The position numbers and the translations under genes were made by a program. 64,000 nucleotides of DNA, taken from positions 1,674,001 to 1,738,000 of the forward strand of contig NZ_AP024646.1 of NCBI RefSeq assembly GCF_019977235.1. Direction: 5' to 3'. This DNA is from Arthrobacter sp. StoSoilB5. Lineage in GTDB: Bacteria; Actinomycetota; Actinomycetes; Actinomycetales; Micrococcaceae. Under the pieces are notes generated by a model, which was not told where the DNA came from, searched no databases, and worked only from the letters and a program-made list of their open reading frames with translations. Positions 9,249-18,659 of this stretch are shown one piece after another; the stretch's first letter is position 1, and every line of letters begins with the position of its first letter.

Positions 9249-10000
9249 GAAGTCTGCCGCCGCAGTGTCAGTGAGGCGAGGATGAGGACCCCCACCACTA
9301 TTCCGCCCATCACCATCGTGTCTTGCCACAGGGTGGCCGTGGCATCGGCGTTCCCGGCGATCTCCTGAAGGGCATCAACAGAAAACGTCAGGGGAAGGAC
9401 GCCGGAGATTGCCTCGAGGACCTCGTTCATCTGCTCACGGGCGACGAAAAGGCCGCAGAGCAGGATCTGCGGCACCACCACTACGGGCATGAACTGGACG
9501 GCTTGGAACTCAGTGCGCGCAAAGGCGGAACACAGCAGCCCCAAGGCCACCCCAAGGACAGCGTTGATGACCGCGATCATTACGACGAACCAGGGAGTGC
9601 CCTTGATGTCGAGATCGAAAATCCAGTACGCAACCGCCGTGGCCACCAGCGATTGCAGCGCGGCCATGATGGAGAAGGCAAGAGCATAGCCGAACAAAAG
9701 GTCTGCCTTATGGATGGGTGTGGTGAGGAGCCGCTCCAGGGTCCCGGATGTTCGTTCGCGCAGCATGGTGATGGACGTGACCAGGAACATGACCACGAAC
9801 GGGAAGATCGCCAGCATCATCAGGCCGACGCGGTCGAACGTGCGCGGAAAGCCCGGCGGAAGTGTTTCGTTTTCGAAAAGGAAATAGACGGCGGCGAGCA
9901 ACAGCGCCGGGACCACCAGAATGAGTGCCACGCTGCGGTGATCGTGCCGCAGTTGGCCCAGGACGCGGGCTGTGGTTGCCAAGGTCATTCGGAGATTCAT
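9245..10000 (-). CDS. ABC-2 type transporter permease
   Basis: 251 residues with about six hydrophobic helices, typical of ABC-2 export permeases. The segment TSITMLRERTSGTLERLLTTPIHKADLLFGYALAFS is the signature region linking helices 2 and 3. The start overlaps the ATPase stop by ATGA (9997-10000) and the end overlaps the TetR start by ATGA. With the ATPase it would form a drug/antibiotic or small-molecule exporter. Confidence 0.92.
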   Translation of the reverse strand: MNLRMTLATTARVLGQLRHDHRSVALILVVPALLLAAVYFLFENETLPPGFPRTFDRVGLMMLAIFPFVVMFLVTSITMLRERTSGTLERLLTTPIHKADLLFGYALAFSIMAALQSLVATAVAYWIFDLDIKGTPWFVVMIAVINAVLGVALGLLCSAFARTEFQAVQFMPVVVVPQILLCGLFVAREQMNEVLEAISGVLPLTFSVDALQEIAGNADATATLWQDTMVMGGIVVGVLILASLTLRRQTS

Positions 10001-10758
10001 GATGCCACCTGGCTTTCTTTTGCTGGTTGACCGCTATCGGGGCCCTGTTGGGCGTCCTTGATCATGTTCAGGAACGCCCGTTCAAGGTCACTGCTGCGTC
10101 CGCGCGTGGCGAGTTCGGCTGGGGTTAGTTGGGCAAGCAGCAGGCCGTCCCGCAGAAGCAGCAACGAGGAACAATGCGACGCTTCTTCCATGACGTGACT
10201 GGAGACCAAGAGCGTTGTTCCGCTGGCGGCCATGGCAGCGAACCTCTCCCATAACTCTGCCCGCAGCACTGGGTCCAGGCCCACTGTCGGTTCGTCAAGG
10301 ACCAACAATTTAGGGTGCGCCACCAGCGCACACGCCAGTGATACGCGGCTGAATTCCCCGCCCGACAGGTCTCCCGCCTTCTGCTTTGCAAATGATTCGA
10401 GCCCGACGGCGGCAATCGACTCCGCAACGTCCGCCGCCGTCGCCTTGTGCATGGCGCCGAAGTACTTGACGTTGGCTTCAACGCTGAGGTCTGCATAGAC
10501 GCTGGCACCTTGGGTGACGTAACCGACGTCGTGCCTTAGTGGCGCGCTGCCTGCTGGGCGGCCGAGAACGCTGATGGATCCACCCGTGATCCGTTGTACC
10601 CCCACAATGCCGCGCATGAGTGTTGTCTTGCCGCTTCCTGAGGGGCCGAGCAGTCCTGTGATGCGACCGCTGCCCACCGCGAAGTCCAGGCCCCGCAGGA
10701 TTCTTGTTCGGCCTCGCGTGATCTGCAGGCCCGTGGCTTCTATTGCTGCGAGTGACAT
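9997..10758 (-). CDS. ABC transporter ATP-binding protein (exporter)
   Basis: 253 residues from the ATG at 10758, which has a CGGAGG SD 6 nt upstream; the frame is open to 10791 but that part holds the operator palindrome. Walker A GPSGSGKTT is at residues 38-46, signature LSGGE at 131-135 and Walker B LLVLDEP at 151-157. It pairs with the overlapping ABC-2 permease. It belongs to the drug-export (DrrA-like) type; the substrate is not evident. Confidence 0.94.
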   Translation of the reverse strand: MSLAAIEATGLQITRGRTRILRGLDFAVGSGRITGLLGPSGSGKTTLMRGIVGVQRITGGSISVLGRPAGSAPLRHDVGYVTQGASVYADLSVEANVKYFGAMHKATAADVAESIAAVGLESFAKQKAGDLSGGEFSRVSLACALVAHPKLLVLDEPTVGLDPVLRAELWERFAAMAASGTTLLVSSHVMEEASHCSSLLLLRDGLLLAQLTPAELATRGRSSDLERAFLNMIKDAQQGPDSGQPAKESQVAS

Positions 10759-10781
10759 GGCGGCCTCCGGCACCATCAGGT

Positions 10782-10801
10782 AATTCACCAAGTGATGAAT
10801 T
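10782..10801. promoter_or_regulatory. TetR operator candidate upstream of the exporter operon
   Basis: AATTCACCAAGTGATGAATT is a 20-bp dyad with 6-bp perfect outer arms and partly symmetric centre. It lies 23 bp upstream of the ATPase ATG. Its size and place suit a TetR dimer, and the operon encodes a TetR protein as its last gene. Confidence 0.6.
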
Positions 10802-10802
10802 A

Positions 10803-10928
10803 ACGCTAAATCTGCCCAACCGCGCGGTCAAGGGTGATTTGCCAGCGAAATCCTTGAAAACGTGTCCGCTATCACATAAGTTTTTCCCAAGCCGTGTCGA
10901 TGGGGCACGGGTGGTTACAGGGGAATTC
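10803..10928. other. Spacer between the exporter operon and the small ORF
   Basis: No gene is seen here. It holds the exporter operon's promoter region on one side and the near-consensus promoter at 10854-10882 on the other. Confidence 0.4.
10854..10882 (+). promoter_or_regulatory. Strong sigma70-type promoter
   Basis: TTGAAA (10854-10859), a 17-nt spacer and TAAGTT (10877-10882). Transcription would start near 10889 and run into the small ORF and hairpins at 10929-11143. This is the most consensus-like promoter noticed in the window. Confidence 0.55.
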
Positions 10929-11042
10929 ATGGCAAAGACCTTCAAGGTTGCCTTTGGCAGCCGCACCATCCGTGAGCTCGGCAGTCACCAATGCTTCCCA
11001 GTCGCAGGCGATCCCGTTCCGCTGGAGGGAACGGGGGACTAG
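10929..11042 (+). CDS. Small ORF of 37 codons, unknown
   Basis: An ATG at 10929 with an AGGGGA SD (10919-10924) opens a 37-codon frame beginning MAKTFKVAFGSRTIRELG and ending in a TAG inside the palindrome 11034-11047. It sits 40 bp after a near-consensus promoter. The peptide is mildly basic at the N-terminus and contains one Cys and four Pro. It could be a small protein, a leader peptide, or fortuitous. I do not recognise it. Confidence 0.35.
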   Translation: MAKTFKVAFGSRTIRELGSHQCFPVAGDPVPLEGTGD

Positions 11043-11143
11043 TCCCCGGACAGAGTCTGCGGCCGGCCGGCCGCAGAGCCACGCCATCGAAGGATGACCA
11101 GCCGATATTGGCCAGGGGCTTCCAGACTCGACGGCGTGGCTCT
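11034..11143 (+). ncRNA. Cluster of three hairpins, possible structured RNA
   Basis: Three perfect inverted repeats follow one another: GGGGACTAGTCCCC (11034-11047), CTGCGGCCGGCCGGCCGCAG (11057-11076), and AGAGCCACGCC/GGCGTGGCTCT (11075-11085 with 11133-11143). The last pair closes a 69-nt element. No U-tract follows, so it is not an ordinary terminator. It lies upstream of the likely proS promoter (TAGATT, 11175-11180) and may belong to a separate transcript that starts near 10889. Confidence 0.35.
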
Positions 11144-11229
11144 TCTCTGTGCGGAGCCGCCCGCCACCAGCCGGTAGATTAGTAGACAGTTGTTTTTGCC
11201 ACATCTGCCATAGAAACGGATACGTACCC

Positions 11230-13041
11230 GTGGTCCTTCGCCTTTCCCAGTTGTTCCTGCGCACCCTGCGTGAAGATCCCGTCGACGCCGAGGTCGCCAG
11301 CCACAAGCTCCTGGTCCGGGCCGGTTACATCCGCCGTGCCGCGCCGGGCATTTACACGTGGCTGCCGCTGGGACTCAGTGTCCTGCGCAAGGTGGAGGAA
11401 ATCATCCGGCAGGAAATGTCCGCCATTGGCGCACAGGAAGTCCACTTCCCGGCATTGCTGCCGCGCGAACCCTACGAGGCCACCAACCGCTGGACCGAGT
11501 ATGGAGAGGGCCTCTTCAGGCTTCAGGACCGCAAGGGCGCCGACTACCTCCTGGCCCCGACGCACGAGGAAATGTTCACCCTCCTGGTCAAGGACCTGTA
11601 CTCCTCGTACAAGGACCTGCCGTTGAGCCTGTACCAGATCCAGAACAAGTACCGCGATGAAGCGCGACCCCGTGCAGGCCTCCTCCGTGGCCGGGAATTC
11701 ATCATGAAGGACTCATACTCGTTCGACGTTGACGACGCCGGCCTGGACGCAAGTTACGCCGCCCACCGCGCTGCCTACCTGAAGATCTTTGAACGCCTGG
11801 GCCTGGAAGTCATCCCGGTTGCGGCCACCGCAGGCGCCATGGGCGGCTCCAAGAGCGAGGAATTCCTCTTCCCCACGGAGATCGGCGAGGATACCTTTGT
11901 GCGCTCGGCCGGGGGCTACTACGCCAACGTCGAGGCCGTCACCACGGTTGTCCCTGAGGATATTGATTTCACGGACGCACCGGCTGCCCAGGTTTTGGAC
12001 ACCCCGAACACCCCCACCATCGAAACCCTGGTTGACGCAGCCAACCAGCTGGCACCCCGCAGCGAGGCCGACGGCGGCGCCTGGACTGCCGCTGACACGC
12101 TGAAGAACGTCGTGCTCGCCGTGACGCTCCCCACCGGTGAACGCCAGATCGTCGTCCTCGGCGTTCCTGGTGACCGCGCCGTGGATCTCAAGCGGGTGGA
12201 AGCCAACATTGGTGCGTTCCTTCCCATCGCGGGCGAGATCGGCCTCGAAGCTGCCAACGATGAAGATCTCAAGAAGCTGCCGTGGCTGGTCAAGGGCTAC
12301 ATCGGCCCTGGTTTGTCCCTGGATGAAGCGGTGCTGGGCCTGGAAGGATCTTCCAAGCTGCTCTTCCTCGTGGATCCCCGCGTTGTCTCCGGCACAACCT
12401 GGGTGACTGGCGCAAATGTTGACGGCAAGCACGTCTTCGGACTCGTGGCGGGCCGCGACTTCACGTGGGACGGCGTCATCGAATGCACCGACGTCCGGGC
12501 AGGGGACCCTGCGCCTGACGGCTCGGGACCACTTGAAACTGCACGTGGCATCGAAATGGGCCACATCTTCCAGCTCGGACGCAAGTACGCCGAGGCACTG
12601 GACCTGAAGGTGTTGGACCAGAACGGCAAGCAGGTTGTGGTCACCATGGGCTCCTACGGCGTTGGTGTAACCCGTGCTGTCGCAGCCCTCGCCGAAGCCA
12701 ATCACGACGACCGCGGCCTCGTGTGGCCACGCACGGTAGCCCCGGCCGATGTTCACATTGTGGCTGTGGGCCGCGGCGACGAAATTTTCGAAGCTGCAGA
12801 GAAGCTGTCCGCTGAACTGGAGGCTGCCGGCCTCGACGTCATCTTCGATGACCGGCCCAAGGTTTCTCCCGGCGTAAAGTTTGGCGATGCCGAGCTCGTC
12901 GGCGTGCCCACGATCCTGGCGGTCGGCCGTGGACTCGTGGACGGCGTAGTGGAGATCAAGGACCGCCGCAGCGGTGAAGCCGAGAACATCTCGGTGGATA
13001 AGGCCGTGGATTACGTGGTCAACGCTGTCCGTAACCGGTGA
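11230..13041 (+). CDS. proS: Prolyl-tRNA synthetase
   Basis: 603 residues from the GTG at 11230. A bacterial-type class II enzyme charging tRNA-Pro. Motif 1 is near [22 protein letters not shown], motif 2 near [26 protein letters not shown], and motif 3 near [17 protein letters not shown]. The editing (INS/YbaK-like) domain lies between motifs 2 and 3 (about 230-410), and the anticodon-binding domain is at the C-terminus. A weak -10 (TAGATT) about 50 nt upstream suggests a short leader. The stop overlaps the next gene's GTG (GTGA). Confidence 0.96.
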   Translation: MVLRLSQLFLRTLREDPVDAEVASHKLLVRAGYIRRAAPGIYTWLPLGLSVLRKVEEIIRQEMSAIGAQEVHFPALLPREPYEATNRWTEYGEGLFRLQDRKGADYLLAPTHEEMFTLLVKDLYSSYKDLPLSLYQIQNKYRDEARPRAGLLRGREFIMKDSYSFDVDDAGLDASYAAHRAAYLKIFERLGLEVIPVAATAGAMGGSKSEEFLFPTEIGEDTFVRSAGGYYANVEAVTTVVPEDIDFTDAPAAQVLDTPNTPTIETLVDAANQLAPRSEADGGAWTAADTLKNVVLAVTLPTGERQIVVLGVPGDRAVDLKRVEANIGAFLPIAGEIGLEAANDEDLKKLPWLVKGYIGPGLSLDEAVLGLEGSSKLLFLVDPRVVSGTTWVTGANVDGKHVFGLVAGRDFTWDGVIECTDVRAGDPAPDGSGPLETARGIEMGHIFQLGRKYAEALDLKVLDQNGKQVVVTMGSYGVGVTRAVAALAEANHDDRGLVWPRTVAPADVHIVAVGRGDEIFEAAEKLSAELEAAGLDVIFDDRPKVSPGVKFGDAELVGVPTILAVGRGLVDGVVEIKDRRSGEAENISVDKAVDYVVNAVRNR

Positions 13042-13832
13042 TTTCCGGCTTCGAGACTATCCAGCTCACCACGATCATCCTGATTGTGGTTGCTGGATTC
13101 GCAGCAGGGTGGGTTGACGCGGTAGTAGGAGGCGGGGGGCTGATCCAGCTCCCCGCTCTGCTGCTGGTTCCTGGCATCACCCCGGTCCAGGCCCTGGCCA
13201 CGAACAAAATGGGTTCCATCTTCGGCACCACCACCAGTGCCACCACCTATTACCGCCGGGTGGGGCCGGACCTCAGGACAGCAATTCCCATGGCAGTCAT
13301 TGCCCTGGCGGGCAGCTTTGGCGGGGCCATCCTCGCTGCGTCGCTGCCGGCCAGCGTCTTCAAGCCGATCATCGTCGTGGCGCTGGTCGCCGTCGCGATT
13401 TTCACGGCCCTCCGCCCCAGCGCCGGTGAGCTGACGGCGCTGCGGCACGATGGACACAAGCACTACGTCGTGGCCTGCCTGATCGGTGCTGTGATCGGGT
13501 TTTACGACGGCCTCATCGGGCCCGGTACGGGATCCTTCCTGGTGATCGCCTTGGTCTCGGCCATGGGCTACGCCTTCCTTGAAGCCAGTGCAAAGGCCAA
13601 GATCGTCAACATGGCCACCAATGCCGGTGCCCTGATTTTCTTCCTTCCCCACGGTTCCTTGTTGTGGGGAGTGGGCCTGGTGCTCGGGCTGGCGAACATG
13701 GCGGGCGGATACCTTGGTGCCCGTACAGCAGTGGCCAGGGGGAGCGGCTTTGTGCGGATTGTGTTCCTGATCGTCGTCGCGGCACTGATCATCAAGCTCG
13801 GCATGGACGTATGGAACGACAACTTCAGCTGA
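13038..13832 (+). CDS. TauE/SafE (TSUP) family membrane permease
   Basis: 264 residues with about eight hydrophobic segments and the two TSUP repeats, each with a glycine-rich motif: [20 protein letters not shown] near residue 25 and [19 protein letters not shown] near residue 155. The family moves sulfite, sulfonates or other small anions, usually outward. The GTG at 13038 overlaps the proS stop, implying coupling. Its 3' end overlaps the convergent kinase gene by 8 bp. Confidence 0.92.
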   Translation: MISGFETIQLTTIILIVVAGFAAGWVDAVVGGGGLIQLPALLLVPGITPVQALATNKMGSIFGTTTSATTYYRRVGPDLRTAIPMAVIALAGSFGGAILAASLPASVFKPIIVVALVAVAIFTALRPSAGELTALRHDGHKHYVVACLIGAVIGFYDGLIGPGTGSFLVIALVSAMGYAFLEASAKAKIVNMATNAGALIFFLPHGSLLWGVGLVLGLANMAGGYLGARTAVARGSGFVRIVFLIVVAALIIKLGMDVWNDNFS

Positions 13833-14838
13833 CGGCGTCCCCGGGCTCTGGCAGATCGTGTGCTGCTGGAAGTCCTTCGAGCGTCCTGCCCGCCAATGTG
13901 CTGGCCACCCATAGGGAACGGGCCAGGTCGCCTTCGTGCCCTGGTTTTCCCGCGGACCACAGGGCATTGTTCACTTCGCGGGCAATACTCCACTGTCGTG
14001 CGACCTCCGGATCAAGGCCGGCGGCGAGGCTGAAGTCCCGGCACCGATCCCGTAGGGCAGCGCCAGGATCGCTTCCCGGCAGATCCTTGATCCGGTTCCA
14101 CAGAACAGGTGCCACCGCAAATTCTGCCTCACCGATCTGCGGTTGGGGATCGATGGCCCGGTAGTTGGCGGTGTCCGCGCCCAATGCGGCAAGGATGTTC
14201 ATGAAGTGGAGATCAGTGTGCACCAGGACGTCCTTGCCGGATCGGCGGCCAACAGCGCCCCGGGTCTGGCACACTTCCAGCGCAGCCTCCAATAACCATC
14301 GCGGGAAGGGGTGGTCCTGCCGTTCCCACTCCGCAGGCAGTTCGTCGCTCCAGCGCTCAGCCGTTGCAGCGATGTGATCGAATCCCCGCCATTCGGGACG
14401 ATCATCCGGGGCAATGGAAAGTTCGCGCATGATCTCACCCCAGGCCTCCATAGCTTCATCCATGGGGGCGTCCTGCAGCCAACGCGATGCGTCCAGGCGT
14501 TCCAGCAGCATGGAGCAGCTCGCGGCGTCCGCTGCCAGGAGGCGGACAGCTCCGTGGCCACCCCACAGGGCCAAAGCGTGGCGCTCCAGGAGTGCTTCCT
14601 CATGTGGATAGGCGATCTTCAGGGCAGCCTGCCTGCCGGACTGGAGAACGGGTACAACCAAGGCTCCATGCCCGTTCCACGGCTCCTCGCCGGGTGCGAG
14701 GTCCACGGACAACTGCCAGCGGTCCAGGGACTCGCTGATGAGCCCCGGAAGGCTCGCCAGCCAGTCCCGCCCCGCGGAGTCGCGGTTGTAACGGGCGTGC
14801 AGGTCGCCCGGAATCGGAATCATGGCGTGAAGGGTCAC
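13825..14838 (-). CDS. Aminoglycoside/hydroxyurea phosphotransferase-like kinase
   Basis: 337 residues with the kinase-like catalytic motif VHTDLHFMNILA (Asp209, Asn214) and the Mg-binding AIDPQPQIGEAEF shortly after. The fold matches the streptomycin 6-kinase/hydroxyurea phosphotransferase group, and WLASLPGLISESLDRW at the N-terminus is typical. These can inactivate an antibiotic by phosphorylation, but many chromosomal members have unknown substrates. The GTG start at 14838 is preceded by TAGGCT (14845-14850) with a 6-nt gap, the leaderless pattern. Confidence 0.85.
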   Translation of the reverse strand: MTLHAMIPIPGDLHARYNRDSAGRDWLASLPGLISESLDRWQLSVDLAPGEEPWNGHGALVVPVLQSGRQAALKIAYPHEEALLERHALALWGGHGAVRLLAADAASCSMLLERLDASRWLQDAPMDEAMEAWGEIMRELSIAPDDRPEWRGFDHIAATAERWSDELPAEWERQDHPFPRWLLEAALEVCQTRGAVGRRSGKDVLVHTDLHFMNILAALGADTANYRAIDPQPQIGEAEFAVAPVLWNRIKDLPGSDPGAALRDRCRDFSLAAGLDPEVARQWSIAREVNNALWSAGKPGHEGDLARSLWVASTLAGRTLEGLPAAHDLPEPGDAVS

Positions 14839-14872
14839 GCGATCAGCCTAGCTCTGCCGGGCGGTAGTACCC

Positions 14873-15601
14873 TCAGAAAACGCCGCTGGCGCCCAACAGG
14901 CTTCCGATCGAGAACGTGGCTGCAAGAGCCAACGCTCCGCCCAACACCACACGGGCTGCTGCCCGGATCCTCGGTGCCCCACCAATCCATGCCCCCACGG
15001 CTCCCGTAATCGCGAGCGCCAACAGGACGGCAACGAACGTCAGCGGGACACGCATTGCCGGAGGAGGGAGCAGGATGGCCAGCATGGGAAGCACTGCGCC
15101 CAGGGTAAATGCCACTGCCGATGCAAAGGCGGCGTTCCACGGACTGACGATGTCGTCCTCGTGAATATTGAGCTCGGCGGACAAGTGGGCCGCAAGGGCA
15201 TCGTGCTTCGTCAATTCTTCGGCGACTGTCCGGGCGGTGCGCGTGGTGAGTCCCTTCGCCTCGTAGATCGCGGCGAGCTCTTCGAGTTCTTCTTCCGGTT
15301 GTTCTGCGAGCTCCCGGCGTTCCTTCTCGATGAGCGACTTTTGGGTGTCGCTTTGGCTGCTGACGGATACGTATTCGCCCAATGCCATGGAAATGGCGCC
15401 ACCCACCAGACCCGCCGTGCCGGCAGCCAGGATGCTGCCGGTATTGGTCGTGGCACCGGCCATGCCGACCACGATCGCGGCGACGGAGACTATGCCGTCG
15501 TTGGCGCCCAAAACTCCGGCGCGCAGCCAGTTCAACCTGTGGGCAAGATCATCACGATGCGGTTCATTCTCGTGCGTAGTGGCAGTTTCTGCGGAAGCCA
15601 T
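14873..15601 (-). CDS. VIT1/CCC1 family iron/manganese transporter
   Basis: 242 residues. The N-terminal HRDDLAHRLNWLRAGVLGANDGIVSVAAIVVG and GGAISMALGEYVSVSSQSDTQ are hallmark motifs of the VIT1/CCC1 family, with about five membrane helices. A central cytosolic loop rich in Glu (EKERRELAEQPEEELEELAAIYEAKG) corresponds to the metal-binding domain. In eukaryotes these proteins move Fe or Mn out of the cytosol into vacuoles; bacterial members probably export or buffer metal. The divergent upstream neighbour (DUF4439) has a ferritin-like fold, which may or may not be linked. Confidence 0.9.
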   Translation of the reverse strand: MASAETATTHENEPHRDDLAHRLNWLRAGVLGANDGIVSVAAIVVGMAGATTNTGSILAAGTAGLVGGAISMALGEYVSVSSQSDTQKSLIEKERRELAEQPEEELEELAAIYEAKGLTTRTARTVAEELTKHDALAAHLSAELNIHEDDIVSPWNAAFASAVAFTLGAVLPMLAILLPPPAMRVPLTFVAVLLALAITGAVGAWIGGAPRIRAAARVVLGGALALAATFSIGSLLGASGVF

Positions 15602-15676
15602 GGTTCAAGCCAAGCACCAGCGGGCCGCCTTGGCCAGCATGGCTAGGCTCGCCTATCCCGTCCCGGGTGTTTGGGC

Positions 15677-16786
15677 TCAGCCCGGTTGGGACTCAGCCCG
15701 GGTTGGACTGGGTGTGGGCGCCGGCAGGGGAGGAAAGTCATCGGCGTCGAACTCCAGGCCCGGCAAGGCGGCCAGAGTGGCACCCCAGTCAATGCTCCTC
15801 CGCACTGCGGCGAGCAGGTTGCTGACGGCCCAGTCCCGGGTCTCTCCAGTGGAAAGCGCAATAAGGTCGCCAAATCCCCGCAAAGAGTCCCATTCCAAAG
15901 TCCCTAAACCGGCGCCCGGGTTTTCAGCGAACTGCGCAGGTAGCCGGTATCCGGGCTCCCGGGTGGGCACGTCGCCACAGTTGAGGCGGGTCAGGGCTTC
16001 CGCCTGCAGCAGGAGGCGTTCGTGCATCGCCAGGTCCTTCGCGGCCTGGACAGTTGCCCTGGCGTCCAGTCGCTTCAGTGCCACCTGGTAGATGTACACG
16101 GCTTCCTGCTCCGAGCGGACAGTGGCGGCCAAAGCAGCATCTGTCGTGGCAGCCGTTGCATCCGGAGTGGGGCTCACGGAGGGGCATTGGTGCGCAGCCG
16201 GCGTTGTGTCAGGCGGGGTGCCGGCCGACGTCGGCGACGGTACCGTCAGCTGCCACGCCGCAGCCAGTTTTTCGCCCTGCAGCAGTTGGGCGGATCCGAC
16301 GGCGGCGAGCAGCCTTGCGGTCCCGCCGTCGGCCTCGCGGGCGTCGTCCAGTCGTTGCCTGCCGCTGGCGGTCAAGCCAGCCACGATGGCCACCGGGGTC
16401 GTGTCATCTTGGCCCGTTGCCGCGGAGGCAGCACTACCGGTGGTATTGGGCAGGCCGCTGGTAGCGGCAGATGGCGTAAGAAGGGCCCTCGACTGCGTTG
16501 TCAGCAATGTCACAGCGTTGTCCAGGGCTGCTGTTTGAGAACCGGATCCTGTGGCTGCCGACAATCCTGCGGCCGATTCCCGCAGTCTCTGGGTATCGGT
16601 GAAAGCGTCGGCGAGGGCGGACTCGGAAAACGAAAGCTCCGGGGGAGTCCCGGAATCCCGCGGAAGAAGCACGATTCCAGTGCCTGCAACGAGCAGTGCC
16701 ACCACCGAAATGAGAAGGAGCCGGCCCCACGCTGGTGATCGTCGTTTTTCACTTGTCTGCTCGTCCACAACACACCATGGTGTCAT
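15677..16786 (-). CDS. DUF4439 domain (ferritin-like) membrane-anchored protein
   Basis: 369 residues from the ATG at 16786; the frame is open to a GTG at 16843, so the start is uncertain. A single N-terminal membrane segment (GRLLLISVVALLVAGTGIVLLP) anchors an external domain. The middle (about 60-230) is Ala/Thr/Ser-rich and variable. The C-terminal part (about 225-350), with SEQEAVYIYQVALKRL and AKDLAMHERLLLQAEALTRL, fits DUF4439, a ferritin-like four-helix fold. Function unknown. It lies divergently beside rimP. Confidence 0.78.
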   Translation of the reverse strand: MTPWCVVDEQTSEKRRSPAWGRLLLISVVALLVAGTGIVLLPRDSGTPPELSFSESALADAFTDTQRLRESAAGLSAATGSGSQTAALDNAVTLLTTQSRALLTPSAATSGLPNTTGSAASAATGQDDTTPVAIVAGLTASGRQRLDDAREADGGTARLLAAVGSAQLLQGEKLAAAWQLTVPSPTSAGTPPDTTPAAHQCPSVSPTPDATAATTDAALAATVRSEQEAVYIYQVALKRLDARATVQAAKDLAMHERLLLQAEALTRLNCGDVPTREPGYRLPAQFAENPGAGLGTLEWDSLRGFGDLIALSTGETRDWAVSNLLAAVRRSIDWGATLAALPGLEFDADDFPPLPAPTPSPTRAESQPG

Positions 16787-16873
16787 GTGGGCGGGAAACT
16801 CCATGCACCATGTGCTGCCGAAAATCGTTAGGCTAGTAGTCACAACAACATCTATCGGGAGGCGGCGGGCAAC

Positions 16874-17485
16874 GTGAGTGACTCGGAAGCCACGACTTCA
16901 ACAGACCGTACTGAGTCGAATTCAACGGCCACCATCCACAACCCGGAAGAGCGCAGGCTAAAGGCGCTGCTCGAACCGGCAGTCCTTGCCAACAGGCTCT
17001 ACCTCGAGGATGTTTCCATCCACGTCGCCGGTTCACACCGGACGGTCCACGTCGTCGTGGATCTTCCACAGGAGGAGACCGGAGGTGTCAGCCTTGACGC
17101 CATCGCCGACGTCTCGCGTGGCTTGTCCGATATTCTGGACAACGATCCCCACGACGACGGCCGTCCCTACGACCTCGAGGTTTCTTCGCCAGGCGTAGGC
17201 CGTCCGCTGACGGAACCGCGCCACTGGCACCGGGCCCGCGGCCGCATGGTCCGGGTCAACGTCATCCAAGGTGAGAACGTCCTGGGCCGGATCGCGTCAG
17301 TCGATGACACTGGTGTGACGCTCATTCCGGAGCACGAGGTCAAGAAGGGCATGAAGCCCAAGCAGGGCGAGCCAATCACTATTCCTTTCGACAGGATCCG
17401 CCACGGAAAAGTCGAGATTGAATTCAGCCACCTCCACGAGGCCGGGCTGGCAGACGAACACAATGGACCTTCCGAGGAGGCCTAA
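16874..17485 (+). CDS. rimP: Ribosome maturation factor RimP
   Basis: 203 residues (GTG start). RimP aids 30S subunit assembly around S12. The N-terminal domain contains [22 protein letters not shown] and the family signature [17 protein letters not shown]...[20 protein letters not shown]; an SH3-like C-terminal domain follows. The N-terminus has an acidic/Thr-rich extension before residue 20. It heads the rimP-nusA-ylxR-infB-rbfA operon; a TAGGCT -10 at 16829-16834 could serve it. The TAA stop shares its A with the nusA ATG. Confidence 0.95.
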   Translation: MSDSEATTSTDRTESNSTATIHNPEERRLKALLEPAVLANRLYLEDVSIHVAGSHRTVHVVVDLPQEETGGVSLDAIADVSRGLSDILDNDPHDDGRPYDLEVSSPGVGRPLTEPRHWHRARGRMVRVNVIQGENVLGRIASVDDTGVTLIPEHEVKKGMKPKQGEPITIPFDRIRHGKVEIEFSHLHEAGLADEHNGPSEEA

Positions 17486-18465
17486 TGGATATTGACATGA
17501 GCGCACTGAGACTCCTGGAGCGTGAGCGTGAAATCCCGCTGGACCTCCTGATTCCCACCATCGAGCAAGCGCTCCTGGTGGCCTATCACAAGACGCCCGG
17601 TGCCTTCGAGAAGGCCCGTGCTGAGCTGGACCGCAAGAGCGGCCACGTGACCATCTGGGCAACGGAAATCGACGACGAGGGCGAGGCTATTGGGGAGTTC
17701 GAGGACACCCCCGCCGGTTTCGGCCGGATCGCCGCGAGCACGGCACGCCAGATCATCCTGCAGCGTCTTCGCGACGTTGAGGACGATAACGTGTTGGGTG
17801 AGTTCAAGGGCCGTGAAGGCGAACTCGTCGCTGGCATGATCCAGCAGGGCAACAACCCGCACATGATCCAGGTCAACCTCGGATCCGTGGAGGCGCTGTT
17901 GCCGCCACCCGAGCAGGTTCCTGGCGAGAAGTACATCCACGGCAGCCGGCTGCGTGCTTTCGTGGTGGATGTACACCGTGGGGCAAAGGGTCCGTCCATT
18001 ACGTTGTCGCGTTCGCACCCGGGCTTGGTCCGTAAGTTGTTCGAAATGGAAGTTCCGGAAATTGCGGACCGTTCCGTGGAGATCGTGGCACTTGCCCGGG
18101 AAGCCGGTCACCGCACCAAAATTGCCGTCAAGGCGAACACCCCGGGCGTGAACGCCAAGGGCGCCTGCATCGGCGAAATGGGTTCCCGCGTCCGTGCGGT
18201 CATGACTGAGCTCAACGACGAAAAGATCGACATCGTGGACTTTAGCGAGGACCCGGCGACCTTCATCGCCAACTCCTTGTCGCCGTCCCGAGTGAATTCC
18301 GTCACCATCACGGACGAGTCAACGCGCTCGGCCCGGGTAGTGGTTCCGGACTACCAGCTCTCCTTGGCGATTGGCAAGGAAGGCCAGAACGCACGCCTTG
18401 CTGCCAAGCTGACAGGATGGCGGATCGATATCGTGTCAGACGCCGCCCCGGCAAAGGCCGAGTAG
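17485..18465 (+). CDS. nusA: Transcription termination/antitermination factor NusA
   Basis: 326 residues, the shorter actinobacterial form without the C-terminal acidic repeats. It binds RNA polymerase and modulates pausing, termination and rRNA antitermination. Order: N-terminal polymerase-binding domain (1-105), S1 (about 108-180, with [17 protein letters not shown]), KH1 (about 200-265, with [14 protein letters not shown] and [14 protein letters not shown]), and KH2 (about 270-320, with [18 protein letters not shown]). It overlaps rimP by one base. Confidence 0.97.
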   Translation: MDIDMSALRLLEREREIPLDLLIPTIEQALLVAYHKTPGAFEKARAELDRKSGHVTIWATEIDDEGEAIGEFEDTPAGFGRIAASTARQIILQRLRDVEDDNVLGEFKGREGELVAGMIQQGNNPHMIQVNLGSVEALLPPPEQVPGEKYIHGSRLRAFVVDVHRGAKGPSITLSRSHPGLVRKLFEMEVPEIADRSVEIVALAREAGHRTKIAVKANTPGVNAKGACIGEMGSRVRAVMTELNDEKIDIVDFSEDPATFIANSLSPSRVNSVTITDESTRSARVVVPDYQLSLAIGKEGQNARLAAKLTGWRIDIVSDAAPAKAE

Positions 18466-18546
18466 CGGCCATCCCGGTGGCCTGGCCGCCGGGCTCCGCG
18501 CCGCGCTGGCTGTGCGGCCGGTTTCGGCTGTCCGGGGCCGGGGGGC

Positions 18547-18552
18547 TAGAAT
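18547..18552 (+). promoter_or_regulatory. Internal -10 element ahead of ylxR-infB
   Basis: TAGAAT in the 194-nt nusA-ylxR gap, after a GC-rich run that could itself fold. A start near 18560 would give ylxR-infB-rbfA a promoter separate from rimP-nusA. No clear -35 was seen. Confidence 0.4.
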
Positions 18553-18659
18553 AGATGGAACCGGGCTTACGTCCGGTATCCGCGCGCTTTGACGTGCCGT
18601 ACTTGCGTGTGCAGGGCCGGTCGTCAGCGCAAGTTTGCAGAGGCAGGTAAGGACACATC

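Noticed and set aside
11075..11143. tRNA-like element (69 nt, 11-bp end stem)
   Set aside because: The end stem is too long for a tRNA acceptor, and I could not fit a D-arm, anticodon arm or T-arm; it is kept only as a hairpin.
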